From assembly GCA_950295325.1 (NCBI GenBank), contig OX485809.1, forward strand, positions 37,391,081-37,455,080: a stretch of DNA of 64,000 nt. The letters run 5' to 3'. The DNA is from Polytrichum commune (taxonomy: Eukaryota > Streptophyta > Polytrichopsida > Polytrichales > Polytrichaceae). The notes below the pieces were generated by a model, which was not told where the DNA came from, made no database searches, and was given only the letters and a program-made list of their open reading frames with translations. Shown here piece by piece: positions 34,901 to 45,285 of the stretch (its first letter is position 1; every line of letters starts with the position of its first letter). A program made the translations under genes and the position numbers.

Positions 34901-36735
34901 CTATTTGCTTGGGTTTCTGGTATTTGTCTGTACAGGAATTCTGGAAGTTGGTATGCTCCTATCTGCTGCATCAGCACTCCTGGATTCGTAAAGCATGTGG
35001 GCGCTTGCTTAGCATGTACTATGAGGCCTGTGGGCAGACCGGTGTTGCGTCTTCTAAACAGGTAAACATTGTGTCTGAGTTTGTTCATCTCTCTATTCAA
35101 ATTGAAAGTAGCTTGAGTTGTGAGGCTGAAGTACTGGCCACACGTGTGGAAGCAAATGTCCATACGTTGTGTACAGATGACACTCTTGGTCTATTGTAAA
35201 TGAATCAGCATTAGTATGTATTGTATTTGACGGACTTGATTGTATGATTTGTTTAGGATGGTGACACTGTAGGCTATAGATCATTATGACACCTTGGAAT
35301 CGTATGTACTGAATCTGTACACACATCATTTGGTGAGCACATACCAATATGGAAAATGGCCTCCAGCAAGTAACGAATTCGACTTGTGTTTTGATGAACA
35401 GGGAGTTTCCCAACTGTTACTGCACCCTAGCTGGCTTCTACTGGTTGCTGGTTCCCTGTGTGAGCAGCTTGATACAGAAAATGTGGACAGTGCTTTAGCA
35501 GAGGAGGCAGGAAAGAATCTTTTGCATGTTTCGTGTTTGCTGCCATCTTTGACAGAAAGGGCCTTCCGAACAAGTTATACCGAGGGCAGCAAAAATGCTC
35601 AAAGTCAGGAGAGGGTCCAGAAAGCTTTGGAGATGCTTGGAGCCAGCAGAAAACGTAAGAAAGAGGAAAGCCGCTTGGATTCAGAAATTGATTTGCAGGA
35701 GGACGAGTCTCTTGCTACTAGTGAGACTGTCGAGGACCATGGTAGTCAAGGCCCCAAATGCTGGTCTCTACTACTTGTTTTCAGAAAACTTGAGAAGGTT
35801 GCATTGCATGTCCAGCCTACACAGGTGAGACACCCTTCTTACATCTCTAGATATGTGCATGCTTGCTAGAGTGAGATCTCTGTGGCCAATGTACATGTCT
35901 AAATCGAAGCTAAAGTAATGACTCAACACAATCAGGCTGGCTGTGACTCCGTTTTTTTAAACAGGTTATGGTACAAGGAATATAGGAGGCTGATGAATGA
36001 ACGCCTGGTTGTGGAACTAAATTGGCCCTTATATCTTCCACTGTTTGTTGTGCAGACAAAGTCTGTTCTACAATGGTTTGCAGCAATGGCTACCCGGTTA
36101 GGAGCAGATGGGGTCAAACCCTTTTTGCAGTGCATGCTTGTGCCTCTTTACAAGATAACTGAAGGGTCAGCGGCAAAGTTGGTACCAGGTATGCTGCTGC
36201 ATTATGAAATAATTTGGTTTCATCCCAAACCATAATTCAAAAGATTGACATTCAGGAGAACTTCTTGTGTCCACCTTTGAAGGGCAACAAATTGAATATC
36301 ACCTTTCTTTTTGCCAAAGTAGCAAGTGCAGAGTAGGGAATCAAAAGGGCGCCCAAACATTGTGCTTGCCACTTGAAGTGCTGATGCAGGGGCAGGGTCT
36401 TATATAACGTTTAGATTTGCAGGTGTACAGGCTACTTACCTACATTTCACTCCCTGACTCGTGAACTTTATGTGGCTGTAGAGGACTTGAAGGCACTCGG
36501 AGATGAAGTGCTAAGCCAACTACGAAGCTTAATAGGGGTGAACGAGTTTGTACAAGTATACAATATAGTTCGCCAACAGGTTAAAGACCAGCGTGAGAAG
36601 AGGAAGCGAGCTCAAAAGCTTAATGTCTTGGTGGATCCTGAGCGGAATGCCAAGCGCAAGATCAGGTTGAACTTGAAGCGCCAAGCGCAGAAGAAACGGA
36701 AGATAGTACAAGACAAAAGATCAAGAGGACTATAA
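16927..36735 (+). CDS. UTP20: UTP20, small-subunit processome component (32 exons, 2,912 aa)
   Basis: UTP20 is a nucleolar HEAT-repeat scaffold of the U3 snoRNP/SSU processome needed for 18S pre-rRNA cleavage. Exons: 16927-16992, 17164-17286, 17880-18037, 18511-18555, 19161-19239, 19422-19495, 19724-19830, 20284-20466, 21203-21562, 22132-22378, 22988-23062, 23492-23853, 23971-24190, 24488-24740, 24973-25324, 25550-25757, 25853-25993, 26225-26486, 27106-27694, 27813-28344, 28716-28858, 29121-29305, 30000-30461, 30846-30971, 31227-31292, 31546-33431, 33801-34080, 34537-34755, 34936-35061, 35402-35824, 36056-36188, 36482-36735. All phases agree. Landmarks: KRFVFKKFSQR at the N-terminus, VFTSISYVIKYLNKLLIKD, the DRIM-type middle, DLNAMSTSTIEEFDYNRRL, YEHASGREAALEMLHTVI, and a Lys/Arg-rich C-terminus. 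An in-frame TGA at 16858 supports the chosen start. Exons 9 and 16 have softer borders (exon 16 may end at 25727). Confidence 0.92.
17434..17788. mobile_element. Fold-back MITE copy in UTP20 intron 2
   Basis: The left arm contains 'gggagttggttgttttgcat' and 'tggaggcagtgtggaggttt'. The right arm returns as 'aagcatgcaccg', 'tatacaaaacaacc' and 'cccattgaattagaggataa'. The two arms are largely reverse complements, giving a long-TIR element of about 350 bp with no coding capacity. Confidence 0.65.
19240..19241 (+). promoter_or_regulatory. GC 5' splice site of UTP20 intron 5
   Basis: Exon 5 ends CTTGAGCAG and the intron begins GCAAGC. Using this GC donor joins DLLEQ to VFTSISYVIKY in phase 0, exactly as the UTP20 family requires. 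No nearby GT gives the same protein join. GC-AG introns are a minor but normal class of U2 introns and usually show a strong consensus around the donor, as here (CAG|GCAAG). Confidence 0.8.
20782..21116. mobile_element. Fold-back MITE copy in UTP20 intron 8 (best-preserved copy)
   Basis: The arms begin 'ttatcctttaattcaatggg' on the left and return as the reverse complement near 21090-21116. The subterminal 'gttggctgttttgcataca' pairs with 'tttatgcaaaacaaccaact', and 'catgcttggagttggtgtgg' pairs with 'caccaactccaagcatg'. The centre holds an inverted 'gccaagaagtgctaaaatga' segment. It is a non-coding element of about 335 bp, ending under 100 bp before the exon 9 acceptor. Confidence 0.75.
26735..26912. 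mobile_element. Partial fold-back MITE copy in UTP20 intron 18
   Basis: The right arm is clear: 'cctcttggcatgccaaattg', 'gtttgaccaccaatgaactg', 'aacaatcaactcccgaccaa' and 'attgaattaaaggataactc'. The matching left arm is poorly preserved or lost. Confidence 0.55.
30583..30602. repeat. (TA)n microsatellite in UTP20 intron 23
   Basis: A short pure TA tract lies in intron 23. It does not touch a splice site. Confidence 0.8.
31546..33431 (+). CDS. UTP20: UTP20 exon 26, the largest exon (HEAT-repeat body)
   Basis: This 1,886-nt exon encodes roughly residues 1807-2435 of the 2,912-aa protein. The open frame extends further left (to 31405), but family comparison places the acceptor at 'gtccag' before 31546. 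The join then runs from HFSQ to GALLRIFVPLFMNP, where plant relatives have VFLPLF. The exon is made of amphipathic helical repeats with one acidic linker near 31820-31920 (SSNVAMDIGEDDA). It ends TTAGG|GTAAG, and the G completes a Gly codon with exon 27. Confidence 0.88.
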
Positions 36736-39700
36736 TCTTAGAACAAGAATTTGAAGGTATAAACCCAACCACAATTTTGTCATTTACCTTCTTGCAGAAC
36801 AAGGAGGTAGTTCATGATTTTTTCAACTCCAGAAAAAGGATCTTGGCGAGGGAGTTTTCATCAATTATCCCCAATTCGACTAAGGGGAGAGGCAGAACTG
36901 ATTTTTTTAGAACTTTGTTTTTGATAGACCTGAGTAGTAAACCCAGCAAGCATACTTGTACTATATATTTATTGGCATCATGAAAAAGCTTAAATCTTTG
37001 AAGCACATCACTCATCATTTATCAATCATTCAACCATGTCCTGTGTGGTCGTTTGAAGAATCTGTGGATTTGAATAGGCCTCTGTTCTGAGAACGTTGGC
37101 TTCTGTAATCGGACTTTGTGTGTTGGCTTCTGTGTGCACAAGGAAAAGGCTGCTGTCAATAAACTACACTAATATGTTTAATTAGTTTGCCTCATGTTAA
37201 TCTATCGACAGTGCACACTATTTTGAATATTAAGTACCACAGGAACGAAGTGCATTATTTATTATTTTCCTGTAGTTTTTATACAGATGAACACATAGTT
37301 AAAAAAAATTGTAATCCGATTTTGATCCAAGCTCATTTGCATGGGTGAAGAGGCAATCTATTTGTGAAGGCAATCTAATTGTACAGAACACTGTAGCTAC
37401 TGTAGGTAAACTTTGTGGACTTCCTTATTGGAACGTTTTCACTTGATTGTGTAATTGGTGTAGACTCCCATTCAGAGTTACACAGTGCTATAATATTTTA
37501 CAGATTTTGTGTTTTTTTGGCCAACTTGGTATATCAATATTCCACCTTGTCATGTGCATACCATCCTCACCTTGGGTTCACCACAAAATTAGTGGGGTTT
37601 GTCTCTGAAGTCACCTGTGGATATGTTCTGACAAAGCTCTAAGCCTCCAAACAATGGTCAAGCTTTGGGCTGGTTTAATTCCATTCCTTTGGCGATGATT
37701 TACTGAGGACTTTGGCTTTCAGCTACCATTCACCCATGGAATAGCCTGGTCAATTCAGTTTTGCCGCAATAACAACATAATACTACATCTTTAGATTGGT
37801 TGTAACTTAATAAATTGATGAATAAGTTATAGGATTATAGTCTTGCTCACTATTCTGGGATCTTGAGCAACTTCACAGTAGGTTACATGACAGGCGTAAG
37901 GTATGTGTGCAGTAATCGAACATTAATCTAATGCAGACACCTAAATTTGAGTGGTATATGGCACTTGCTTGTAGGCAACGATGCACACTAAAAAGACACG
38001 TGTCACAATGACATTGGACTATGTGGTTAAAACAAGGATACCATTTTGGGTTAAACAGTCAACTCAATTGGGATGGCCTAATTATCACAAAAAGAGAGAA
38101 TTCTTACTTTGACCTCTTATGGCTTTTGTATCTCAACTTTGACTTTGACACTTGAAATGACAATTTTCACGATTCATAATTACTAACTGCATGAGACAAC
38201 TCAACGTCCAAAAGTGTATGTAGAGACGGAAGTGTCCGTTATAGGCCCACATACCTTACTAACTGAGATATGGGGGTGTTATTCGGTTACCTTTCTTAAG
38301 TGGACCCCTATATTTGATTGGCATGTGGTTCGGTGAAGATCAAAGAACAAATACCATGAAGACACATGTCTAAGAAATATTGGAGTACATCTTCAAGTTT
38401 TATTTTCCTACTCCACACTCAAATAGTGTACATTGACACCCCTTGAAGTGTGGATCTATACATAATTTTATATACATAGCAGCTACGAATTAGGAGGATC
38501 ATGTGTACTGGACCTTTGCCTTTCTTCACATGCACAACCAACCACACGATTTCAAGGTGCCAACCCTGATCTTCCAGCTGGGACAAGATAATTAATTGAA
38601 TAGTCTGCCAGGGTAGTGAGACCTGGGGTGGGATAACATCCATCAGTTCGTGATAAGTTGAGTCAGTGAAAGGGAATTGAATCTGAGCCTCTCCATTTGT
38701 GAAGGCATTCATGAGTAAGTGACACAAAACAATGGGCCCTTGGCTCTTCTTGTGTGTTGGTTCAGAGCCATGGTGACATAAATTAGGTGAATTTGGGGTT
38801 GCCGTGAAAGTTGGCCTTATTCGTGGGTCAATTTCTGCATTTAATGGTCAGGAGTAACTTAGATCATGGTCGAGAGAGAGTCGGGGCTAGATGCGCCCCC
38901 TCCCCCCCTTTTCCAAGGTAAACCTGTTTAGTGAAAACTTGATTCCCATAGGTTTGTGATAATTCTATCGCAAGTGCATCATGTTAGACTAATCCGGGGT
39001 CTCTAATGTTAGTTTTTTTTGTGGGTCACTTTTTGTATTTATGGTAAGAAGTAACTTAGAGTGGCAGGATGAGGGCGAGGGTTAGGTGACTTGCTCTTTG
39101 AGCAAGGTCCTCACCATTATTGTCAAGGTGAAGAAGTCTAGTAAACGCTTGACCTCCCATAGGTTTGTGGTCATTTCATCCCAAGTGGGTCCCGTCAGAC
39201 TTATTTGGGGTCTGTACTCCAATTCACATGTCAAATCAATCAAAAAGCCTACGTGTTAGAATATAAATTGCCTACGTTTTCACCTTGGGTAATACATGTG
39301 GGCACCCACCTCAAGGCGCAAGATGTCTAGCCCTGGTTCAAGTGAAGAGCATAATCAAGGCGTGTTTGTGATCTTCGGCGTGATAGAGTTTGCACCTCCT
39401 AACACTACGGGAATCACGCATTCGAACAGGTCACCCCTAGCCACTAGATGGTTATATGATCTAGGAAGGTAGTAAATTCAAAGATGTTATATCCATCCAT
39501 TGGCTCAAGAATGAGTGGTAAGAGCACGCCATCCCTACACAAACTATGTAGAGAACATTGGAATTTGGGTGGAAGGTTGAGTGGCCTTATTCCAGGCACT
39601 TACAACCCCACAAACACTTATGACCGTTGAATTGGCGAATTGCAAAGATTGTCATTTAAAACCTCATGATCAGTCTTGAGATAAAGTCGTACGAGGTGGA

Positions 39701-40037
39701 GTAAATGCCATCTATTGGCAAGTGAAAATGACTTCATTTGCACCCTCAAATGTTTCATCTGGACAAAAATAACAATCTAGGACATTTAGGGGTTCAAAAG
39801 GGCGACCACATAAGGTCTACACACCTTAGGTGCAGTGGTCTAAGTAAGGTAAGCGAGTGCTATTTCGTTTCTTTTCTTAATCGGGCACTACTATTTGATT
39901 GGTGTGTGGTTAGGTGAGGATCAAACAACAAACATCATAAAGACACATTTAAAAAAAGAAAAAGAAAAGGATTGGACTACTTTTTCAAATTCAATTAACT
40001 ACTGTACACTCAAAAGTGAACAATACTAGGAGGACAT
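36736..40037. other. UTP20 3' region and intergenic repeats
   Basis: An AATAAA at 37158-37163, 423 bp past the stop codon, is a candidate poly(A) signal for UTP20. Beyond it I see no gene. Two diverged tandem units at about 38810-39010 and 39010-39225 share 'agtaacttaga' and 'cccataggtttgtg' and end in 'ggggtct'. They appear related to the repeats near 240-310 and 61870-61925. The rest is AT-rich with no recognisable coding. Confidence 0.5.
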
Positions 40038-40045
40038 GTGTAGTT

Positions 40046-40392
40046 CTCGGGGGGGGGGGGGGGGCAGTGTGTTAAAAAGTTAAGGATATAGGTGCGAACA
40101 ACCACTATTTTATAGGGGGGTATTACTTTCAATTCTCCTCTTTTTTTCACATGCTATCATTATGTAAATTTCTACTTTGGGTTAATAGAAAAATGGCTTG
40201 CATTACTTATAATTTCAAATTACCTATTATTCCATACCCTATAGTACTTTAAAGATGTCCAGTGCCATTTTTGATACCCTATATTACTCTTAAGCCCAAT
40301 TATAATTTTTTTCTCCCATGTTTTTAAAATACCCTATCATTTGTTTGCACGTATATTGCTACTCCAACCAATGACTACCCCCCCCCCCCGAG
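40046..40392. mobile_element. hAT-like MITE with poly-G/poly-C ends, 347 bp
   Basis: The element begins CTC followed by a long G run and ends with a C run followed by GAG. It is flanked by a perfect 8-bp duplication GTGTAGTT (40038-40045 and 40393-40400), the length typical of hAT transposition. The interior is AT-rich and non-coding. Homopolymer lengths at both ends may be assembly-sensitive. Confidence 0.8.
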
Positions 40393-40400
40393 GTGTAGTT

Positions 40401-41460
40401 GATTAAGGAATCAACAAACATGCACTTCCAATAGGTAATTATAACTAAATAAAGAGAGGTTTGAATTTTTATTTGGGTTTTGTTGATGTTCTATCATAGA
40501 TTTTCTATTGCAACACAAATTTTTAAATACCAATCTTAATAATAGAATGATGGAGAACATGACGAATAACTAAATAAAAACCACATATGTTATGATAAGT
40601 GATGATAAGTCCATGTCATGACATATAGACTGGCTATTGAAGATACGCTATACAATCCTATTAGTATGGGCCACAATGATTTTCCAGAGCCCACATTAAC
40701 ATTCATAATACGAATGAATGTGAGCCACATTAATTTTGAACGTTCACTAAATCTCTAGTAAATTTTTTAACATGAACCACATTGATTTTTATTCTAAAAC
40801 ATTAACATGAGCAATCATTTTATTTTGTGCTACGTTTGTCCTATAAATAATATTGAATATGTTGGTCATAAAACTTTGTGAAGAGTAAGGGGAACACGTG
40901 GGATCTTGGACCCACGTTAATTCCACCTTGACTAGGAAAATTAGTGTGGTCCATGCTAATTATTTCCACGCCAATTTGCCTACCACACGAATAGGACTCT
41001 TTAGTGTAACAAGCAATGGTGATTGGGGAAACTCCTCGATGATGCAGGCATTATGAATGGAGAGCACACAATACACACAAGAAACACTCGCATTTTCATC
41101 ATGGGCTATTTTTATGAAGGCATGTTATAAAAGGTCAAGGCAGACTACGTACGTTGGTGGCCAATCCCACTTTCGGGATAATATCCCGGGATTCCTTCTA
41201 TTCTCCAGAAATAACTCCACATCCCCAAGTCCTTATCATTGAGCCGATCGAGTGGGCTTTCTCTTTTTGCCGTCCAACAATAGGGCCGGGGTCCTCCTTC
41301 CTATGAAGCTGGTGGTGTGAGGTGTTTGGACGTTATTAAACTACGTGAGGTCAACCCCTACCCAGTTGCGCAACGAATCTAGCTATGACGTTGAGGAGGA
41401 TACTATATTTACATCTCGGTGATCATGGCTTGGTTGTTAACTTCGCAACTCAATGGGTGT
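40401..41460. other. Intergenic DNA, nothing recognised
   Basis: AT-rich sequence with stops in all frames. No repeat boundary, RNA gene or coding signature is visible to me. Confidence 0.5.
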
Positions 41461-41467
41461 CTGAAAA

Positions 41468-41821
41468 TGCAGACGTTCTCATATTCCATGTATACAGTAT
41501 ATGCTGCAGCAATATATAGAAGGAGGTCGAGGTGGCCACTTACTTTGACATGACATCGATCGGGCCCATGACATAAAAACCTTTTGTGTTGGAGCCAACA
41601 AGGTTGACCACTGTTTGATGGTTTTCCTTTCATACATCTATATATGGGAGTTGTGTAAGGTCTTGAGTTGCACCTGCATCTACCATTCTCCATATTTCGT
41701 GTATGCTGCAGCAATAGAAGGAGGTCGAGGCACTTTGACATGAAAACGATAGGGCCCTTGACATAAAAGCCTTTTGTGTCGGAGCCAACAAGGTTGAATA
41801 GTGTTTAGTGGTTTTTCTTCC

Positions 41822-41865
<44 letters not shown>

Positions 41866-42052
41866 GGGAGTTGTGTAGGGCCTTAAGTTGCACCCGCATC
41901 TATCATTCTCCATATTCCATGTATGTTGCAGCAATAGAAGGAGGTCGACGCACTTTGACATGAAAACGATAGGGCCAATGACATAAAAACCTTTTGTGTC
42001 GGAGCCAACAAGGTTGAATAGTGTTTAGTGGTTTTTCTTCCACACGCACACG

Positions 42053-42093
<41 letters not shown>

Positions 42094-42330
42094 GGGAGTT
42101 GTGTAGGGCCTTGAGTTGCACCCGCATCTATCATTCTCCATATTCCATGTATGTTGCAGCAATAGAAGGAGGTCGGGGAACTTTGACATGAAAATGATAG
42201 GGCCCATGACATAAAAACCTTTTGTGTCGGAGCCAACAAGGTTGAATAGTGTTTAGTGGTTTTCCTTCCATACATATATGGGAGTTGTGTAGGGCCTTGA
42301 GTTGCACCTACATCTACCATTCTCCCCTCC
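41468..42330. repeat. Tandem array of about 190-230 bp units with internal CA/TA microsatellites
   Basis: At least four units start near 41468, 41690, 41905 and 42130, with a partial unit from about 42280. Each carries 'gcagcaatagaaggaggtcg', 'aaccttttgtgtcggagcca', 'caaggttgaatagtgtttag' and 'gggagttgtgtagggcct'. Units 2 and 3 contain (CA)n(TA)n tracts of different length (about 41821-41862 and 42042-42092). This accounts for most of the length variation. Long minus-strand open frames across the array are repeat artefacts. Confidence 0.85.
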
Positions 42331-42347
42331 CCCCCCCCATTATGTTA

Positions 42348-42629
42348 CTCCCTCCGTTCCAAAATGATTGTCCTTATTCCCGGATTTTTTGGTCCTAAAA
42401 TGATTGTCTGGTTATCTGCCCGGCTAGAAATTGAGTCTCAAAGTCAAATATTTTTGCACCAAACCTTCTATATCAAGAAGTCTTTTGACACCGCAACTTC
42501 TTGGGGCGTTTCGGAGTAGTTCTTGTTTTCTATTTTAAGAGTCATGCTTACAACTATTTGGTCAATGGTCAGTGGACCTTTATCTCACCCAAGTTAGAAA
42601 CACAAACAATCATTTTGGGACGGAGGGAG
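42348..42629. mobile_element. Stowaway-like (Tc1/mariner) MITE, 282 bp
   Basis: The terminal inverted repeats CTCCCTCCGTTCCAAAATGA and their complement lie at the two ends and are flanked by TA (42346-42347 and 42630-42631). This is the classic plant Stowaway end sequence. No transposase is encoded. Confidence 0.92.
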
Positions 42630-42699
42630 TATTTTGAAGCTTTGTTGTTTCTCAACAATTGTGGCATGTCCCATGAACCGGTTTGGTTTCTAAACACCT

Positions 42700-43020
42700 A
42701 TCAAGGGGGTAAATAGTTAAAAATGGCCCCCATAAGTTGATTGTTGATTCAATTCAATTTAAGTTCATTGTACTCAACTCGCATTTAGTGTCTCTTACTA
42801 TCAAGAATTACACAATGCAATAACGTCTACCTCAGGAGTTCAATTGATACTAACAAAAGTTCAATAGGTTGTCTTCAGACATTGCAAAACATAAATGACT
42901 TTGCTAAATAAAATGTTATGTTTTGTTGAATATTTATAGCTTTGTGTGATTCTGAATAGTGGCACGCACTAAATGGGATAATCAATGCAGACTAATTCAA
43001 GGTTTCTCATCTTGATTGAG
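42700..43020. repeat. Diverged dispersed repeat, second copy at about 52620-52870
   Basis: The two segments share a series of words in the same order and orientation, including 'caataggttgt', 'acattaatgactt'/'acataaatgactt' and 'atagcatgcactta'/'gtggcacgcacta'. They sit on either side of the gypsy element but are far more diverged than its terminal repeats. They therefore predate the insertion or belong to an unrelated old repeat. Confidence 0.45.
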
Positions 43021-43236
43021 GGGTTAAAATATCTTTAAATACACACCTAGAGGTCTACAATAGTACACTTTAACTTCCCTAATATCATGTTTGTGGCAAC
43101 TAAAGTGCATGTGATATTAAGAAGTTTTGTAGTGTAAGCATGGATGCATGATAATAGAGAATTAGTGTAGTGTTTGACATTATGGAATAACACAAAGCCA
43201 AGATTGCAATAATGACAATGATGACAACATGGTGTT

Positions 43237-43342
43237 TGTCGTGTAAATAGCGATCGTGTGTCACTGCAGCTCGAGTACCAACCACCACTAACAAACAACA
43301 CTAAAACATAGCAAAGTAACACATAAACAACACACCTCGACA
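43237..43342 (-). repeat. Repeat A', outer 106-bp copy in the left terminal block
   Basis: This 106-bp sequence runs from TGTCG to CGACA, so its ends are short inverted repeats. It is nearly identical to 43678-43783, differing at two or three positions. It abuts the LTR-like block B directly. No copy is visible beside the right-hand block B. Confidence 0.85.
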
Positions 43343-43675
43343 GAGAAGGAGGAGAGTAGAACACTCATAAGAGCTCTAATTTCTCTCCAAATGCACACAA
43401 CTAATCAAGCTATCTCTCACTCCACCAAGGGAGAATCCAAGAGTGTAAGTAGGGGAAGAAGAACTCAAGATTTATTGTAAAATCATGCAATCTACACCTC
43501 ACACAAGCTCTCTCCACACACTAACTCACAAGACTTGACTTGGTAAGAATACCAAGCCAAGGAGGAGGCTCTTCACTTAGGAGCCTTCTTCTCCACATCT
43601 AGATTCATCCATCCAAATCTAGATGGATGAAATCCAACGGATAAGGTGCGGCCGTCGACGCCGCATACCGTGATA
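43343..43675 (-). repeat. Left (3') terminal repeat block B of the gypsy element
   Basis: These 333 bp match 51546-51878 in direct orientation with about eight differences by eye, mostly transitions. The block contains an AT-rich core and a GC-rich end (gcggccgtcgacgccgcata). It is the only long direct repeat bounding the coding region, so it is taken as LTR or part of one. Confidence 0.85.
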
Positions 43676-43677
43676 GC

Positions 43678-43783
43678 TGTCGTGTAAATAGTGATCGTGT
43701 GTCACTGCAGCTCGAGTACCAACCACCACTAACAAACAACACTAAAACATAGTAAAGTAACACATAAACAACACACCTCGACA
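43678..43783 (-). repeat. Repeat A'', inner 106-bp copy next to the purine tract
   Basis: This is a direct repeat of 43237-43342. On the minus strand it follows a G-rich tract (complement of 43784-43793) almost immediately and begins TGTCGAGG. That is the position and form expected for the start of a 3' LTR. It conflicts with the right end, where the element begins with block B instead. Confidence 0.8.
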
Positions 43784-44067
43784 TGCCCCCCCTCAGCTAA
43801 CTATGGAGTCCCGCCAAGTAGCTAGGACCAATGCCAATCTAAAGGGTATGGATAATGAAAGATTGCTCCGCAACTAACTAGTGTGATAAATGTTATTCCA
43901 AGGAGCTGTAGGCAGGGTGCAAGGTGAGCCCCATCCTTAATCGCCTCTGATGTTTGGCCATCAGATCCCAAAGAATCAAATTCACTGCCTCATGTTGATT
44001 GCGTCTCTAGGTCGTAACTCCTCGTATTCCATTTGGGCAGGCACAAGATGATGAAAACCACACAGGA

Positions 44068-45270
44068 TCATTGAGTACGATTGGTAGAAGCACCAAATAC
44101 CGAAGATCCTCGACAGCGAGGACAAATCCACTGTCCAGATGGTAGAGAAGTCAAGGGTGGCCGCAAGCATGTCATGTGCCAACCGCGTTGACACCGATCA
44201 CACAAGAGCATAGTAGCTGCTCCTTTCTTCTGTCCACACACAAAACATGGAAGACCATCTGGCACGACGGCCTGTTCAGGATGAACTGTACCCTCAATAG
44301 GTAGATGACATGGGGTACAGTTTTTGGAATGCTCGCGACATTTTCTGCCATCCTTGCCTTCCAACAACAACAAACCACTCAGCAACACCTCCTTCACCCG
44401 AAGGATAGTGCGCCCCGCCCTGACATCCAATCTCGTAGGCGCCTCACGTTGCAGATAAACATAATTCCATTGCCAGAATCTCCGCAACTGAGGTCGGTAA
44501 GCACCACTACGAATGCGTGCATAATGCAATGTGTCATGATGCTGAGCAATGGACAAATTCTCCATGGCCATAGGCATGGCTCTCTGGAAGAATTGAGCCC
44601 GCTCCTGCATACACTCTGCCCAAATGCTTGGGTCATCCAAGTCCACAACATGAGCTTACTTTTCCCAAATAGAACTTGGGAGTATAGGCTCACGTCCATA
44701 CAATAACTGATACGGGCTGTAGGATGCCAAAGAGGCCTGCCTACTAAATCGATAGCCCATAGCAATCCAAGGCAACATAAGGTCCCAGTCCCGGTGGCTT
44801 CCCCGAAGTAATCCATACTTCCTCAAGCCACACTTGGTTGTCTGAACAACCCGTTCAGCCAAGCCATCTGCCTCCGGATGATCCCGAGAGGTGGTACGGT
44901 AATCTATGAGCGCCTTAGTGCACAACTCTTCAAAAGCACCAAGGAACTCCCTCCCTTGATCCGTCAACACCTCAGCCGGTGCTCCAAAACGTGCCAACAC
45001 ACAATCCAAAAAGGCGGCCGCGGCCAACTTTGCAGAGTTTTGGGGCAAAGCAACAAGTTCAATCCACTTGCTAAAATGCTCCACCATCACCAAAACGTAC
45101 TTTGCTCCACGTGGTGTAACCACCAACGGCCCTGCAAAGTCCAGCGACCAACGGTAGCCCAATCCCATGATAGGTAAGGGCTGTAACTGAGGTGATAAGG
45201 TGTTAAAGCTAGACCTGATCCGGTCACAAACTTCACACCTCCCGACATAGGCAGCCACCTGCTGATACAT
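44068..45270 (-). pseudogene. Integrase with C-terminal SH3-like region and PHD finger
   Basis: One frame continues from the RT/RNase H part and is split by stops at 45286-45288 and 44656-44658. The zinc-binding HEELGH lies before the first stop and CEVC after it. The catalytic core shows SLDFAGP, TDQGREF and PEADGLAER, that is the D, D, E triad with about 34 residues between the last two. Below 44656 comes an SH3-like stretch (RRFWQWNYVYLQREAPTRLD, ILRVKEVLLSGLLLLEG). It is followed by a PHD finger at 44113-44247: Cys4-His-Cys3 with spacing C-x2-C-x11-C-x2-C-x4-H-x2-C-x14-C-x2-C. Integrase inserts cDNA; PHD fingers usually read histone H3 tails. Confidence 0.9.
44113..44247 (-). other. PHD finger domain at the integrase C-terminus
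   Basis: All eight zinc ligands are present (LPCFVCG, MLLCDRC, GWHMTC, QWICPRC), including the aromatic two residues before the final Cys pair that is typical of PHD fingers. The position is where chromoviruses carry a chromodomain. Aromatic-cage residues for methyl-lysine are not obvious, so unmodified H3 or another ligand is equally possible. Confidence 0.9.
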
Positions 45271-45285
45271 GCCAGTCCACCAATA

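Noticed and set aside
16927-36735. Assignment of the large gene to RRP12
   Set aside because: A long HEAT-repeat ribosome-biogenesis protein first suggested RRP12. The N-terminal KRFVFKKFSQR block, VFTSISYVIKYL, the DLNAMSTSTIEEFDYNRRL block, the YEHASGRE block, the Lys-rich C-terminus and the length near 2,900 aa fit UTP20 instead.
41630-42320. Several minus-strand open frames with runs of alternating Cys-Val
   Set aside because: They translate CA/TA microsatellites within a tandem array. The apparent protein repeats come from the DNA repeat.
44305-44706. Plus-strand open frames opposite the gypsy genes (also 44878, 46069, 47548, 50263)
   Set aside because: They are antisense shadows of well-supported minus-strand retroelement frames and carry no recognisable domain.
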